From: Opisthocomus hoazin | Taxonomy: Eukaryota; Chordata; Aves; Opisthocomiformes; Opisthocomidae | NCBI RefSeq assembly: GCF_030867145.1 | Contig: NC_134417.1 | Location: 11,571,577 to 11,635,576 of the forward strand | Reading direction: 5' to 3' | Length of the DNA stretch: 64,000 nucleotides | Part shown: positions 25,201 to 39,400 of the stretch, in pieces | Layout: each line of letters starts with the position of its first letter | How positions within the stretch are numbered: the first letter of the stretch is position 1 | Program-made: the position numbers and the translations under genes | The notes under the pieces: model-generated | What the model was told of the DNA's origin: nothing | Seen by the model: the letters and a program-made list of their open reading frames with translations, nothing else | Databases searched by the model: none

Positions 25201-28200
25201 ACTGGCTGAAGACTTGAAGCAACTGTTTGGGAAATGTCTTAACAGTATTTTGATGTCTAAAATCTTTACAAGAGGAACTATGTACTTGAGACAGGTGAAT
25301 GATTTAGGAAACTGCTGGATCGGTTTTTTTTACTCAGTTTTGATGTTAGCTAAAATGATGACTGTTCATGTGGCATGAAATTGTTAAAGTCTCCAAAACT
25401 GGAGGTACTTGTGCTGTGCTCATTTATCTTATTTTGAAATACTTTCTGTATTCAGTATCAAATAACTTGCACTTTAGAGTTGTATTTTGGTCTGTGATTC
25501 AAGTTCTTCTGACAGGATTGTTCTAGTAGTACATAAAAATGAGATCACTGTAGAAGTTGTCGCGATTCTCTTTTTGGTTTGAAGAAGAAAACAGAACAGT
25601 GTTCTTGAGAATCTCTTAGCCTTGTTGCTGTGATAACCAATTTATTAGATTTGAATAGTTTTTTCAGATTTATCTAAGGGCAAAACTTGGCAGTGTTTGT
25701 ATTTTTCTAGTACCTTGGAAGTCCCTCTGCGTAGGGAGAATCCTGCCTACTTTTACAAGAGGTGAATGTGCACAGAATTCTCAAAAAATAAAGACATGTT
25801 ATTTTCCAGGGTTAATCATCTGTGAGCTGTAAGTTTAGCATGCAGTTGTTGGGTAATAGGAGGGCATGTGATTGCTTTACATGAAGACAGATTAGCAAAA
25901 CACCTGAATACTGCTTTCTGTTATCTGTTGAAAATCCGTCCTCGTTCAGTTAAGATAGAATATGATATAATAGCTCAGTTGGAAGGGACCTACAGATCAA
26001 CTAGTCCAACGGCAAGTTCTCATTCTTCTTCCAGTTCTTCAATCACTCTGAATATTCTAGAAAGCTATTTTCAGATATAAACTGAAATGCAGTTTTTACT
26101 TTGACTTAAATATTGTCATGTTTGCTATGTTTTTTTCTCAGTCATAAAAGTGTATGGAATGAAAGATTACTTTTTGCCATAATACTACATGAGTAAGCAT
26201 GAAAATTCAATTATAACATTCTATTAATAGAATTTAGCAATTTCTTGCATACTAGAAATAAAAAGTTTTTAATTTGCCATGGCTTTGTAGCTCACAGTGG
26301 AATGTAGACTCTTACTGATACCTTTCTATGGCTGGGACGTGTAAAGCACTCTCCTGCATGACATTTCCGTTAAAGGAAGACCTTTTCTGCTAAGGTGTGT
26401 GGTCCTCATGTTAATCTTCCTTGAGTCAGGGCATCTGGGTAGGTTTCTCCTCTGTCCTGCTGCTTTTTTCCATGCAACAGCAGAGCTGAGACTAGTTCTC
26501 ATCTGCCAGATTTGGCTGAAATCTCGTTGGTTTGGATGTGCCACACAGTACTGAAATGTATTTCTGGGAGATTCCCAAGATTATTGGTGGGACATGGCTG
26601 AAAATAGCAGGCTTTCACATAGTGTATGTGCAGAAAAAGCACCTGAATGTTTATAAAGCTAGATAACAGTTTTTGGGGAAAAAAAAAACTGTTTTCAGAT
26701 GTGCTCTTCTCCTTACGGCACCATACATATAGTTGACTTTTTTTTTTTCATCATGGTTCCCTCCATGGGAGTATTTTCCAGAATTTGATGCGTGTAAAGC
26801 ACTAGGATGTCTTACAAGTATTTCATGTTCCTTGACTATATGCAGGACACATCGCTGTTTGCTTTGTTGTTTGTTTGTTTGGGCTTTTTTTTTTTGGGGG
26901 GGGGGGGTGTTTATTAAATCTTCATTTGTTTCAAGAAAACTGTACTTTCTGTGTACCAGTGATCTATTTTTCCTACAGGCTAACTCTGGTATAGTGAGGA
27001 CCCTGTGTATCTGGTACATTAGTGATGGAGGTACATAGTGATTATTATGGTATACGGCTTGTAGATGTACAAAAATCCATACCAAGTAATAAGTGCTTTG
27101 GCACTGGCTGTCGTCGTCTTTACTGATAAGCATAGCTTGGATATTTTTTTTCTTTACAGTTCATCAGTTCTTGTAGTCTGTATGGGAAATTGGCAGCTCT
27201 ACCTTGGTAGGACAAATGAAAGTATCACTGGAAGACATTTGAGTTCGTTAATAACTTCGACAGTTTCTAGAAAGGCTTAAAAGTATATTAAATGTAAAGT
27301 TTTGTGTTTTGTGGAATTGCCAAGAGTTAAACTTGCTTGTTACTACAAAATAAAACTGGACTGGGAAGGTAGGGAAATAAACAGACCAGTCATTTTGTAA
27401 AACCACCTTATCTGTAATAAATTTAGAACTTCTAAAGTAGTGGTCACAATCCACTCCTAATGCAGAAGCTGTAGTTCAGTCATTTTCTGTTGTGGTTCCA
27501 CAGCTGTATACATACTGAATGTACAATCTGAAGCGGAGGTGATTAAAAGTTCAGCAGAGTAAAAGCACTATATGCTTGAATTAATGTTTGGTGAAAGAAG
27601 GGTAGTGGGTATTTCCTTGCAAGTGTGTGTGGGAGGAGAGGGGCCTCTTCCCAGCCATTCATAGAATCATGAAGGTTGGAAAAGACCTCTAAGATGATCA
27701 AGTCCAACCATCAACCCAACACCACCGTGCCTACTAAACCATTTCCTGAAGTGCAATATCTACATGTTTTTTGAACACCTCCAGGGTTGGTGACTCCACC
27801 ACCTCCCTGGGCAGCCTGTTCCAATGCCTGACCACTCTTTCAGTAGAGAAATTATTCCAAATATCCCATCTAAACCTCCCGTGATGCAACTTGAGGCCAC
27901 TTCCTCTCGTCCTGTCTCTAGTTAGTTGGGAGAAGAGACCCAACACCCGCCTCACTACAACCTCCTTTCAGGTAGTTGTAGAGAGCAATAAGGTGTTCCC
28001 TCAGCTGCTTTTATTGTAAGACTTGTTCTCTAGACCCTTCACCAGCCTCGTTGCTCTTCTCTGGACATGCTCCAGCACCTCACTGTCCTGCTTGTAGTGA
28101 GGGGCCCAAAACTGAACGCAGTACTCCAGGTGCGGCCTCACCAGTGCCAAGTACAGGGGCACCATCACCTCCCTACTCCTGCTGGCTTTACTGTTCCTCA

Positions 28201-30412
28201 TACAAGCCAGGAGGCCGCTGGCCGCCTTGGCCACCTGGGCACACTGCTGGCTCATGTTCAGCTGGCTGTCAACCAACATCCCAAGATCCTTTTCCACTGG
28301 ACAGCTCTCCAGTCACTCTTCCCCAAGCCTGTAGCAAGCATCTCATGGGGTTGTTGTGACCCAAGTGCAGGACTCGGCATTTGGCCTAGTTGAACCTCAT
28401 ACAGTTGGCCTCGGCCTGTCGATTCAGTCTGTCCAGATCCCTTTGCGGAGCCTTCCTGCCGTTGAGCAGATCAACACTCTCACCCAGCTTGGTGTCATCT
28501 GCAAACTTACTGAGGGAGCACTCAATCCCCTCATCCAGATCATTGATAAAGATACTGAACAAGACTGGCCCCAAAACTGAGACCTGGGGGACACCACTCA
28601 TGACTGGCTGCCAACTGGATTTAACTCCGTTCACCACCACTCTCTGGGCTCCACCATTCAGCCAGTTCTTTGTCCAGCAAAGTGTACACCCATCCAAACC
28701 ATGGGCAGCGATTTTTCTAGGATGATGCTGTGGGGGACAGTGTCAAAGGCCTTAGTAAAGTCCAGGTAGACAACATCCACAGCCTTTCCTTCATCCTCTA
28801 GGCAGGTCACCTGGTCATAGAAGGAGATCAGGTTGGTCAAGCAGGACCTGCCTTTCCTGAACCCATGCTGGCTGGGCCTGATCCCCTGGTTGTCCTTCAC
28901 ATGCCCGGTGAGCGCACTCAGGATGAATCGCTCCATAGTCTTGCCCAGCACCGAGGTCAGGCTGACAGGCCTGTAGTTCCCAGGATCCTCTTTCCAGCCC
29001 TCCTTGTCAATGGGTGTTACACTGGCGATCCTCCAGTCATCTGGGACCTCCTCTATTAGCCAGGACTGCTGGTAGATGATGGAGAGTGGCCTGGCCAGCT
29101 CTTCTGCAGCTCCCTCAGCACTCTTGGGTGGATCCCATCCAGCCCCATAGACTTGTAAGTGTCCAGGTGGCGTAGCAGGTCATTAACATCTTCCTCCTGG
29201 ATTATGGGAGGTTTATTCTGCTCTCCTTCCCTATCTTCCAGCACTGGGGGCTGACTACGCTGGGAATAACCAGTCTGACTATTAAAGACTGAGGCAAAGA
29301 AGGCATTAAGTACCTCAGCCTCTTTCTCATCCTTGGTGGCAATATTCCCCCCCACATCCAATGAAGGTTGGAGATTCTCCTTGGCCCTCGTTTTGTTGTT
29401 AATGTATTTGTAAAAACATTTTTGGTTGTCTCTTACAACAGTGGCCAGCCTGAGTTCTAGCTGGGCTTTTGCCTTTGAATCTCCTCTCTGCACAGCCTAA
29501 CAAGATCCCTGTACTCCTCTTGAATTGCCTGCCCTTTCTTCCATAAATGGTAGACCCTCTTTTTTCCCCCCGAGTCCCAGCCAGACCAGTCGTCTTCCGT
29601 GCCAGTTCATCTTGCGGCACATGGGGACAGCCTGCTCCTGTGCCTTTAAGACTTCCTCCTTGAAGAATATCCAGCCTGTCTGGACCCCTTTGCCCTTCAG
29701 GACTCTCTCAACCAGCATCCTGAACAGACCAAAGTCTGCCCTCCAAAAGTCCATGGTGGTGGTTTTGCTGGCCCCCACTTAACTTCACCTCGAACCAAGA
29801 ACGCTCCTCATTTCATGGTTGCTAAGCCCAAGATGGCCTACAACCACCACATCTCCCACCAGTCCTTCTCTGTTAGTAAACAGCAGGTCAAGCGAGGTAC
29901 CTCCCCTGGTAGGCTCCCTTACCAGCTGCGTCAGGAAGTCTCTTCCACACACTCCAGGAACCTCCTAGACAGTTTCCTCTTTGCTGTGTTGTATTTCCAG
30001 CAGACGTCTCCTAAGTTAAAGTCCCCCAGGAGAGCAAGGGCTAGCAATTGTGAGACTTCTGCCAGCTACTGGCTGGGTGGTCTACAACAGACTCCCAGCA
30101 GGATGTCTATCTTGTTGGCTTTCCCCCCTCATCTTTACCCAAAAGCACTGGACCTTGTCATTACAATCATTGAGCTCTATACCATCGAAGCGGTCCCTAA
30201 CATACATTGAAGGTCTGTAAAAAAAAAAAACAAACAAAAAAAAAACCACACAACAAAAAATATTCGTCTTGTTTTCTTACAACTTTTTCCATTGTCTACT
30301 AGTTCTTGGAAAATATACATGAATGTGGGAATACTAAGCAAGTAAAGTAGCATTTGAAAAGTTGAGTGCAGCAGACTATATTTAACCACAGCTGGGGCCT
30401 ACTTGTTTATAA

Positions 30413-30449
<37 letters not shown>

Positions 30450-33400
30450 AAATCGTCATGTTTTCTAAAATGTAGATACCCTCAGCATGCTAATAAAATT
30501 CTTGGGATTGCTTATCTCCCCCTACCCCCTTGTTTTTTTTTCTTAAATCTTCATTTAGCTGGTTTGAAGTGAGGTCATATCATTAAACGTACCCTGAATC
30601 TTTATTATGCGTAGCAAGAAACATTTTGTGGAGATTTGATTTATACTTGCAAAATACATTGCTGAGGTGAAAATCTTTCACACACTTCTAAGGTTTTTGA
30701 AGGTAACTTTAACATTCCCTGTTTTCTTTCTTAAAATTGGTAGGATTTATAGTTATTGAAGTAGTGTACTCCTAATAGATTCCCCTCATGCTCATGCAGA
30801 ATGTGTAAATTTGGAAAAAAATGGAGACTGAGCCTCAAGCCAGCTGATAGATTCCTAGTGGCTCACATCTGTAACCCTATGAAAGACAAAAGGTCAAAGT
30901 AAACGTCGTGGGATTATCCGAGTTGAGCGAATATTCCTAGTGCTATGAAACTGTCAGCCATTACATAGTGCGAGGAGCTCAGTGTGGTAGACAGTAACAT
31001 GTAGTACACTTCAGAAACATGGTATATGTTTGCTCTAATTTAGAATGGGAAAGCTGGAAAAAAGCCAGTGGAAGCTGATAGAACCTGTATCTGCTATGTA
31101 GAGATGTTTTTGCAGTAAGCATGCAGAATTATCAATTCGGGCAGTACTAAATGTGGGAATAGTATGTAATTTGTGGAGTGTTCTAGAGCCCCAGTTTTAC
31201 TTACCATATGCTGCGAGGACTTTAATTTCCCAAAGATGCTTCTGAGTGGATAACGTGGGTTATTTTAGGTTCCTTTTTTTATTTACTTTAATAAAAAGTC
31301 TCTAACTCTTGGCTTAGATTTTGGGATTTTTTCCTAATTGGATGTTGGCAGTGTGTGTATGGTATAAAGATGGTCTTTCTTATTTTTACAAATTCAACAG
31401 TTCAGTTGTGATATTTGTTCCACTGACCTGGGGGAAGTGGGAAGGAAGAGGACAGAGAGTTCAAGAGAAATATTGTAATCCAGAGTTTTTGACGTTGAGG
31501 GAGGAACTGGAAAATAACTGTTAGCATTTATAACTGTGTTTAAACCCCCCACCCACCCTCAATAACTCTCACAAGTGTAGGCTACCCTTCAGACATAAGA
31601 GTATGCATCTTCTCTTGAATTTAAAGGAGAGAAGGTTTTATGAAGGAAACTAACACTGTCAAAAGTTACTTTGTGGTACACTGGGAGCGGTAGTGTGGTT
31701 CTGAGTATGGAATGTGGGCACAGTGTGTGAGTGCCTATTGGCGTAAGTATATAAAATACAATTGCTAGCCCAGTTTCCACTTAAGAGCTTTAGAAAGCAA
31801 GAAAGCTTGTATTTATTATAGGTACTTGTAATATTTCATAATGTGGAAATTATCAAAATATTGAAACTCGGGGGATCAAAAAACTCTGAAAATACAGGGT
31901 TAAAATGCAGTAGCAATTCCAAAAACAGTACTGTGCAACTGAACTGTTTTAGTAGTTCTGAAGTTTAGGTTGGTGATTTGGACACTCTGGTTTTGGCTCC
32001 TTTGTTAATATTTGGATCTTGGCCACGTGATCAACAGTTCCATCTTCTAGTCACTATCTGAAAATTGATTGTTAATCCATTTGTAAAGTTAAAATGGTAC
32101 CTACCTTCCTTTGAACAAACCTGAGATCTACAGATGAAAAGTGCATTCACATAAAGTGCACTGCTCATTTATTGTATAAGAATGGCTGATTTTTTTGTTT
32201 TGAACTAAAACCAGCATGTACAACCACATTTAAAACCCAATTACGTGTTATGTCAAAAGTTCTGATATAAATCTGCCACTTTAGGAAACCATTGCACTGC
32301 TGTCAACAAACAAAACAACAAAAATGTACCTGAAATGCTCCATACATGTCAGGGAAATATTTACTTAGAGCCACGTTACTGTAGCTGTCATGGTGCTGAG
32401 TTTTGAACTAACTACACTTACAGGTAGTTCTCAGGAGCAGTAAACTTCCTATTTTACTCCTGCTGATCAGTGTGAAACACACAATTTGTGTTCATTTTTT
32501 TAAAAAAGCAAAAGGAAGATATTTAGGCCATTCACAAAGTCTGCCTGCTAAAACTAGTTAGGTCAGCTACTACAATAAATAGTACTAATGTTGTCTTTTC
32601 ATTTGTCATTCAAAAACTTTGCCTTGTAAGGCTGTTGGCATGCTTCGCAGTATCCTGTTTTTATCCTGTAAATCTATTTTTGTAGTTGAGTTTCTCTGCT
32701 TGACAAATACTTTCTTAACGTACCTGTGTTCCAATCCATGTAGTAACAGTTTGCGAAATACTTGGCAGGCATCCCAAAATGGTTACGTTTAAAACTTCCT
32801 TATAAAAGAAACTTCACTTCTCCTCCCATGTGACATACAGAGAGAGAAACACAGCCCTTGCCCCAGGGGATTTACAATAAAAACATCTCGGTTTTATGTC
32901 AAAACAAAAGTGCTGTAGAAATGTGTGCAAGGTCAGCTAAGGGTTTTACTTCCATTTTAGTGTTGGACAGCAAAACTGTAGGTCAAATTACAGCTTGGTT
33001 CCTTTGCCACGCTTTAAAATTACCTCCCAGGTCCCTTCCGTAAGAATTGTAATCGTGGACTGACCAGTGTCATCTGATGTTCCATTTAGCAAATAGACAA
33101 ATTCCAAGAATACTAAGGAGAACATGGTTTAGAGGAAAGACTGTATTGGTGTCTGGCTATCTTAGGTGTGAAAGCCAGCACAAATAGCCAGGTACTGAAA
33201 GAAGTAGCAGTATTGTTCAGGCAGCAGATGGTTGGACCAAAGGTTGTAATACCAAATTTTGGTCATCCCAAGAAAATTGCATGTCATGATTTGGAGATTT
33301 TGGAGCCTTTTATTGGGAGATTGAAGTAGGCTGGTCCTTGCCGAGTTTTGAAGTTAATCCATGCTGTGCCGTCATTTATGGATTCTTAATACATCCTGCT

Positions 33401-36400
33401 GTATCAGAAAAAGAAAAGGAGGAAGCCAGGCTCAAAAATTGTTACCACCTTTTCCTCTCCTTTGGTTGCGTTTAGTGTTCCACGAGTACATCAGCAGACT
33501 TCATGAGATAGTTGAGAGCTGCACTGGGATGCATAAGAAGTTTCCAGATGACCTTTGATCTAGTGGGATGGACAGGATTTCACAGCTGGATGTTAAATAT
33601 TGCTAGTTACGGCTGCTGCATACTATTCAGCTTTTTTAAATACACCTAACTGCCTTCAGAGTCCCAGGTCATTTTAGAACTTTCTCCTGAAATGCTCATA
33701 AATTCACTGTCTGTCTGTTTAAGGGTTCATCCTGTGCTTAGGACAAAAAAGCTGAGAGCGTCTTTTGCTCTTGGTACTTCCTCATGCTGAAAGAAATATT
33801 TTTTGTGTGTGTGTTAGGTCTGTGGAGGCTTGACCAATTTATGTGCTGTCTGCAGTTGAGGATAGTGCTTCCCTTTATCATTGCCTCTCAACGTTCAAAT
33901 GCATTCATCATACTCTACGATACATGCTTTAGAATAGGTATTTGCTTTAAGTGGATAGATTGGAATAACCTTAAGTAGCTTCTAGCTGTAAACGATATTA
34001 TTGTTCTAATTACTGCTTTTAAAACTATTGTGTTTCTCTCTTGTTTTTTTCAGGGAAAGGTTCACCTTGAATTAAAACTGAATGAACTGATAACAGATAA
34101 TGGATCTGTGTGCCAACAACTAGTAGTACAGTAAGAAAATACATCAATCCTTGAATATTTAGTTGTTTGTTAAAACGTGATGTGATTTGTCTCTCTTAAT
34201 ACTGAATGTCTGCACATTCTGGTACCCATAACATTTTTCTTTTTATATGACTTTCTTGGGAGCCTACCTTGCTGAGGGAATGGGTATACGCTTAGGGAAC
34301 TCCTGTGGAAGTTTTTCACAACAGCTTATCTCTGTTGTTCCCAAAGCACTCACTTTTATTAGGATTCGGCATGGCTCTCTGGTGTCATGAGTTCAGTGTC
34401 TTGTAATTCCAGTTGAATTGGGTGTGGTGACAAAGCTAGGAATGCCTGCTGCCACTGACAGCCAGAACTTGCAGTACTGCTGTTACTGACGGAATTGAGC
34501 CGCTGGTGGTGGTGTTTGGAACAGTGTGAAACTTTTTCAGTAGTAATATTTCAGTTTGATATGTGAAAATCCACTTTTAGTTTTGCTTCAGAATTACTTT
34601 CTCATGGTTAACAATGATAAGCAATGTTTATAGAAAAACAAAGTACATGAGTTGCTGTTCTGGACCAGCATAATGGTGCCACATTTCAGTAAAATTTTTT
34701 AGCAACAATTTACAGAGTTTTCACTACCAAACTTAATTTTTACTCCAAAGTGTAAAGACATTACAGCATGTCAGAGCCTCATAGAAACAGTAAATTTTTG
34801 ATTTATGTTATTTCAAACAAGACAAATTTCACCAATATTAAAGAAAAAGCACAGAATGAGACATATTGGAAGATACAAACTAGTCTGTGCTCTTGTATTG
34901 TTACTCTTGGAGCTGTGTTTGATAATGATCCTATATGGTGGCTTTGGGAGTCTGAATATACAGGTTATGGACATCAGTCACAGAAGACCAAAGTTCCCCA
35001 AGTACTGGTGGTTCTGTCTCTTTTTATTCATTATTAAGCAATACATTTAAGGCCAGAAATCAGTAAGAAGCTAGTGCAAATACAGCTATACAAAAGTGTT
35101 TTGACACTCTCATAAAAAGTTTGTCTGATAAGGGTGTACTAGAAGACACCAGTCTCTAGTAACTAATCCTGTCCTTTATTTTGGAAGAAGTCTGACAGCC
35201 TTCTGTGTTGCTTGTCTCTGGGAGTCTGTTTGCTTTCATTGAGGAGACCGGTGGAAACCATTGACTTGCAGAGACTCAGTGAGATTGACAGCATTCTCTT
35301 GTGACTCTTCCTTAACGTTCTCAGCATGAGTAAGGTTCAGGAGAACAACCCAGTCTTACTGCAGTTTATTTTTAGTGCTTCAGAAAGAAATGAAGGCTTT
35401 TCCCCACTTATCTTCTATCAGGATAGGCTGTGTGAAGAAAAAGGTACAGATAAGGGAGTTGTAAAGACTAAGGGAGAATTAAGACTGAAAACTCAAAGAT
35501 AGTAAGATTCTTTAATTTTGCTTTCCAACGTTGTTCATTAACTTATATTTATTCAGAGAGTGAGGTTTTTTGTTTGTGCTTTTTTAAAATCTTCTCTGAG
35601 AACTTAGTATGAAAGAATGGGTTGTATTGCGAAATTGTGAGGAGAGGAAATGGTGTGTGGTCTTCCGTTTGTCTCAGTGACTTGATGTTCAGATCAGCTC
35701 CAGGGAGCAGGGGGAGACCATTACACTGTCAATTTTGCTAATGTAATTTTTGTTATGAAGTTTAAATTACGTTCTTTCTGTCTTAGTCATCTATCTAAAC
35801 CAAGATGAGTAGTTTAGCTGGAGCAAGACCTAGCAAAATAATCTCTGCTTTTCTGTTGTGTTACTTGGTGTGAAAAGGGAAGCTAGTTCTGCACTAGAAC
35901 TAAGCCAGTGAAACTGGTAATGCTTTAGTGGCTATTGTAGGCTGATAATTCAGGCAAGATGTGGAAACTGGGTGTACATCAATGTATATTTACAACATAA
36001 AAATAGTTTTGAATGTGTTTCTGCTTGTATAGTGGGTGGCAGCTTGGTTCATTGGGAGTCCTGCTGCTCTGATTTTTGTATCCGACTTGCAGCATAAGGC
36101 AGAATTAGAGCAGGTTTTCCCCCATGGACTGTTCACCATCAAAAGCTGGCTGGAGCTTTATGACTTTGTGTTTTATACTCCTCTTAACTTTCTGATTTTT
36201 AAAATGTTTTTTATATATATATTCGTGCACTTTAATGTAAGTTAGATTTTTTTATTATTATTATTTTTCTAACATGTCTGGATTTTTCATATGATGAAGA
36301 GCAGTTGCTTTAAAAAGTTACTGTTTCAGGTTGCAGTTTTGAATGTGAAGTGGGTTACTCGCTGTGCCCTCTCTTAGGATCTCTTTATGACAGAGATAAA

Positions 36401-39400
36401 GGATCAAAAGGAAGCCAGGGTTCTCTCGTGGTTTCTGTACTCACCCACGCACTGACATGTGGGAGAGGATTGTGCGTTAAACACTGCAGTGTTACATCAG
36501 TACTTTCGTCTTCATCTGAGATTATGAAATGCACCAGAGCTCCATAAACTAAAAATGTTTAGTAGTATTTTATCACACATGCTGATAGTCTTGAAATAAT
36601 TGGCTGTGTAAGTAATATATTGTACATAAATATACTCTCACATGCACATCCAAAAATAGGAGAAATAAGAAATCTCTCACTGGATATAGTATTATAGAAA
36701 TGGATGTAAGGGCATTTTTCAGATGCTTTTGATCTTAAAGCACAAGGAACTTACAGAAAATACATGTGAGGTTCATTAATAGAAATTTTAAACTCTTTAA
36801 AATCTGTTTATTTTGAAAATTTCCAAGGGTAATTAGTCAGAGATGTGGTTATTGCTGTGTTTGTTTAGTCATCAGGCCCTGAGAAGTCATTGTATTAGTA
36901 ACTCCTTTAAAAAAGCTGAAAGATAGGAAATAGCAGAGCTGTGATTGAGTAAAAAAAGACAGAGTGGGCATATATGTATATTTCTGTCCCTGTCTCCTCT
37001 TGATCTGTCCAAAACTGAAAAAGTATTGCGCAAAGAAGAAAGAAAAAAAATTCTTAGAATATAGGCTATAATACTTGCCTTTCAGAGACATGTTTTACTT
37101 CATGTCAGAATTGACGGTCTCTCAATGTTGTGAGACATGGAAGCTTTTAAACCTTCACTAGTTACGTGTTTTGCAGGGTAAGAGATTTCTAGACACTTGT
37201 GCTGGCCTGTGTGCATAGCTAAGTTTCTAATGGGTTTCCACCCTGGGAGTCCAGAAGTTCCACAAAGATGAAAAATAGCAGCTATAACTTTCACAACACA
37301 AGATTAAAGATCGCGTTAAGCGCACAGACATAGCAAGTAATTCAAGGGCTGTGGTTCTGAGCATTATCTGGAGTCCTCCAGCACTGTTTTGTGGCTGAAC
37401 CAAAGTGATGGGATTAGACCTGACTAGGAGATGGATTTATATTGTTTTGGCCTGTGGACATGGTTGTAGAAGGGTTTTTTGCTGGTCTTCTGGGTGGGTT
37501 TTATGATGAGGATTGATTGAAGAACTGAAGGTAATTCCAGTAGGAAGGAGTTTTTAAAACAACAGTGAGCTGCTGCTGATGTTAGCCTCTTACAGCTAAT
37601 GTGGGAGGGAGGAAGGCTTCACTTCTCATGCTAGTATGTATAGTAAACCCAACTTTTCCAAATAAGAAGTTGTTGGGAAAAGAACATACGATTTTAGAAA
37701 GAGAAGTGTTGCTGCAGGTGATGAAAGGATGGTCAGTTGTTGTAGAATGAAGAGAGGAATGCAGTTCCTCATGTTTCTTTCCTTTTGTCATCCATTCCCC
37801 TGCCTGCCACCTTCTGTTTTTGTTTTTAATTGAGATCCTTATTAACGCTCTATTCCCCAACTTCGTGTAAGGGAGGTAAGCTTGGGGAAGGATAGATATT
37901 AATATATCATAAACTATTTTTATATCAGCAAAGCTGTGGTTAGCAGTCCAAAAACCCCTCACTTCTTAAAAACTGGAAAAAAACGGAAGTTTCCTTCTTT
38001 TCCTGAAATTGACAAAAAGTGGTCATGTAAAACATACACTGTAACTGACTGATCTGGTCTTATCTGGTGGCAGGGGAGGGGAATGGTGGCCAGTTTTCTT
38101 AGGGTGGGACTTTCTGAAGCCAGCTAGGGCTTTCAGGTTGTGTAAGCATTCTGAAAACATGATACTGAAATACTTCTTTCCCCTCCCTCCCCCCCCCCCC
38201 CCCAAAGTAAAATTAAGACTTGTAATTACTTATCTTAATATCAGTGAAGCCCTTAACTTGTTTTGAAACACAACCGTAAAGTTAATCTTCCTTTTGTGAA
38301 GGGGCTGTCTTAGCGACTGCTTACATTGGGCTAAGCCCTGATTTTACATGCAATTTTTTTTTTAATTGGAAACTTGCGGTTACATGTCATGTAGATACAC
38401 CCACTGAACGTTTCTGAATTAAAATTTTGTTTTGTCTCCCATTCTGGTTATTTCCTTTTCTAATGTGTGAATGAGGAGGGGAAAAAGATAATGCAGTAGA
38501 TTAACTGCTGACTCAGTGTGGACTCTCTTTTTCAAAACCACAAAGGCATGTATAGTAGCACATTTCAAAAATATATGCTTGCAGCTCTCCTTTCTGGGAG
38601 TCTGTAAAAACAAGTTTGCGTGACCGTTGTTTGCATGTTTGCTGCTGAAATGGATGACACTTGAACGGTTTCTTGCCAAATTAGGCTCTTGGAGGGCAGT
38701 ACTTGCCTTCTCTGTGCTTGGCATGACTTCAGCTCTTAAAGAACCAGTTTTATGTATTTACAATGTGAATACTTGAAAGCCCAAAAATGGCTTATTAGAG
38801 CTAGATTTTTCCCTTTATTTGCATTTACTTTTCTAAATGAATTATACACTATACTACCTTAAAGTGACCTGTCAGTTTGTTACTGTCCTGTTTATTTGCT
38901 CACATGAAGACTTTCTAGGGAACGTAACAATTTTTATGAAGTGTACAAATCCTGATGGCTGCAGTTACTTAGTTTCTGCACTTGGAGGACTTCAGTTGAT
39001 TGGAATGGTGGAGGTCGAGTCTCTCAGTCATTGAGTGGGTTTATTGTGGGCTTAAGGACTTATTTCCATCTTACGAGCTGCTTGGATGCCGGTTGTATCT
39101 GAAAGGCTCCTATTTCCTGTATGAAACTCCTCTTGCAGAACAAACTACTGAGATGTGAAGCAAGAATCAGTGTAAACTGAAAGATCTCTTACACTGTACT
39201 GTAACTGATCAGTAGTTTGAGAAAAGAACAAATGCCCTGCTGTTAGCTGTTGCGTAGACTTTACATGAAGATGTAGTAATTTAAAACATAAAATAAAGGG
39301 CTTTTATGGTCCTGTCGACTTCTTCAAACTCTATGCATATTTAAACCTTTTGAATGATAATTGCTTGTGCCAGCCTAGATAGGTGAAGCCATTTGTCAAA

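Larger units (their letters stand above)
25002..34053 (+). other. RASA2: RASA2 intron 4 (9 kb, repeat-bearing)
   Basis: Holds a short CR1 remnant (about 25955-26015), a 2.5-kb antisense CR1 (27656-30215), a T-run then G-run at about 26887-26907 and a (GT)n(AT)n microsatellite at about 30413-30449. The remainder is unremarkable AT-rich DNA with no supported gene. Confidence 0.85.

Noticed and set aside
26651..27133. 160-codon minus-strand frame in intron 4
   Set aside because: Includes Lys/Pro runs from poly-T and poly-G tracts; no domain. Chance frame over low-complexity DNA.
38419..38724. 101-codon minus-strand frame in intron 5
   Set aside because: No homology I can recognise and no supporting signals.
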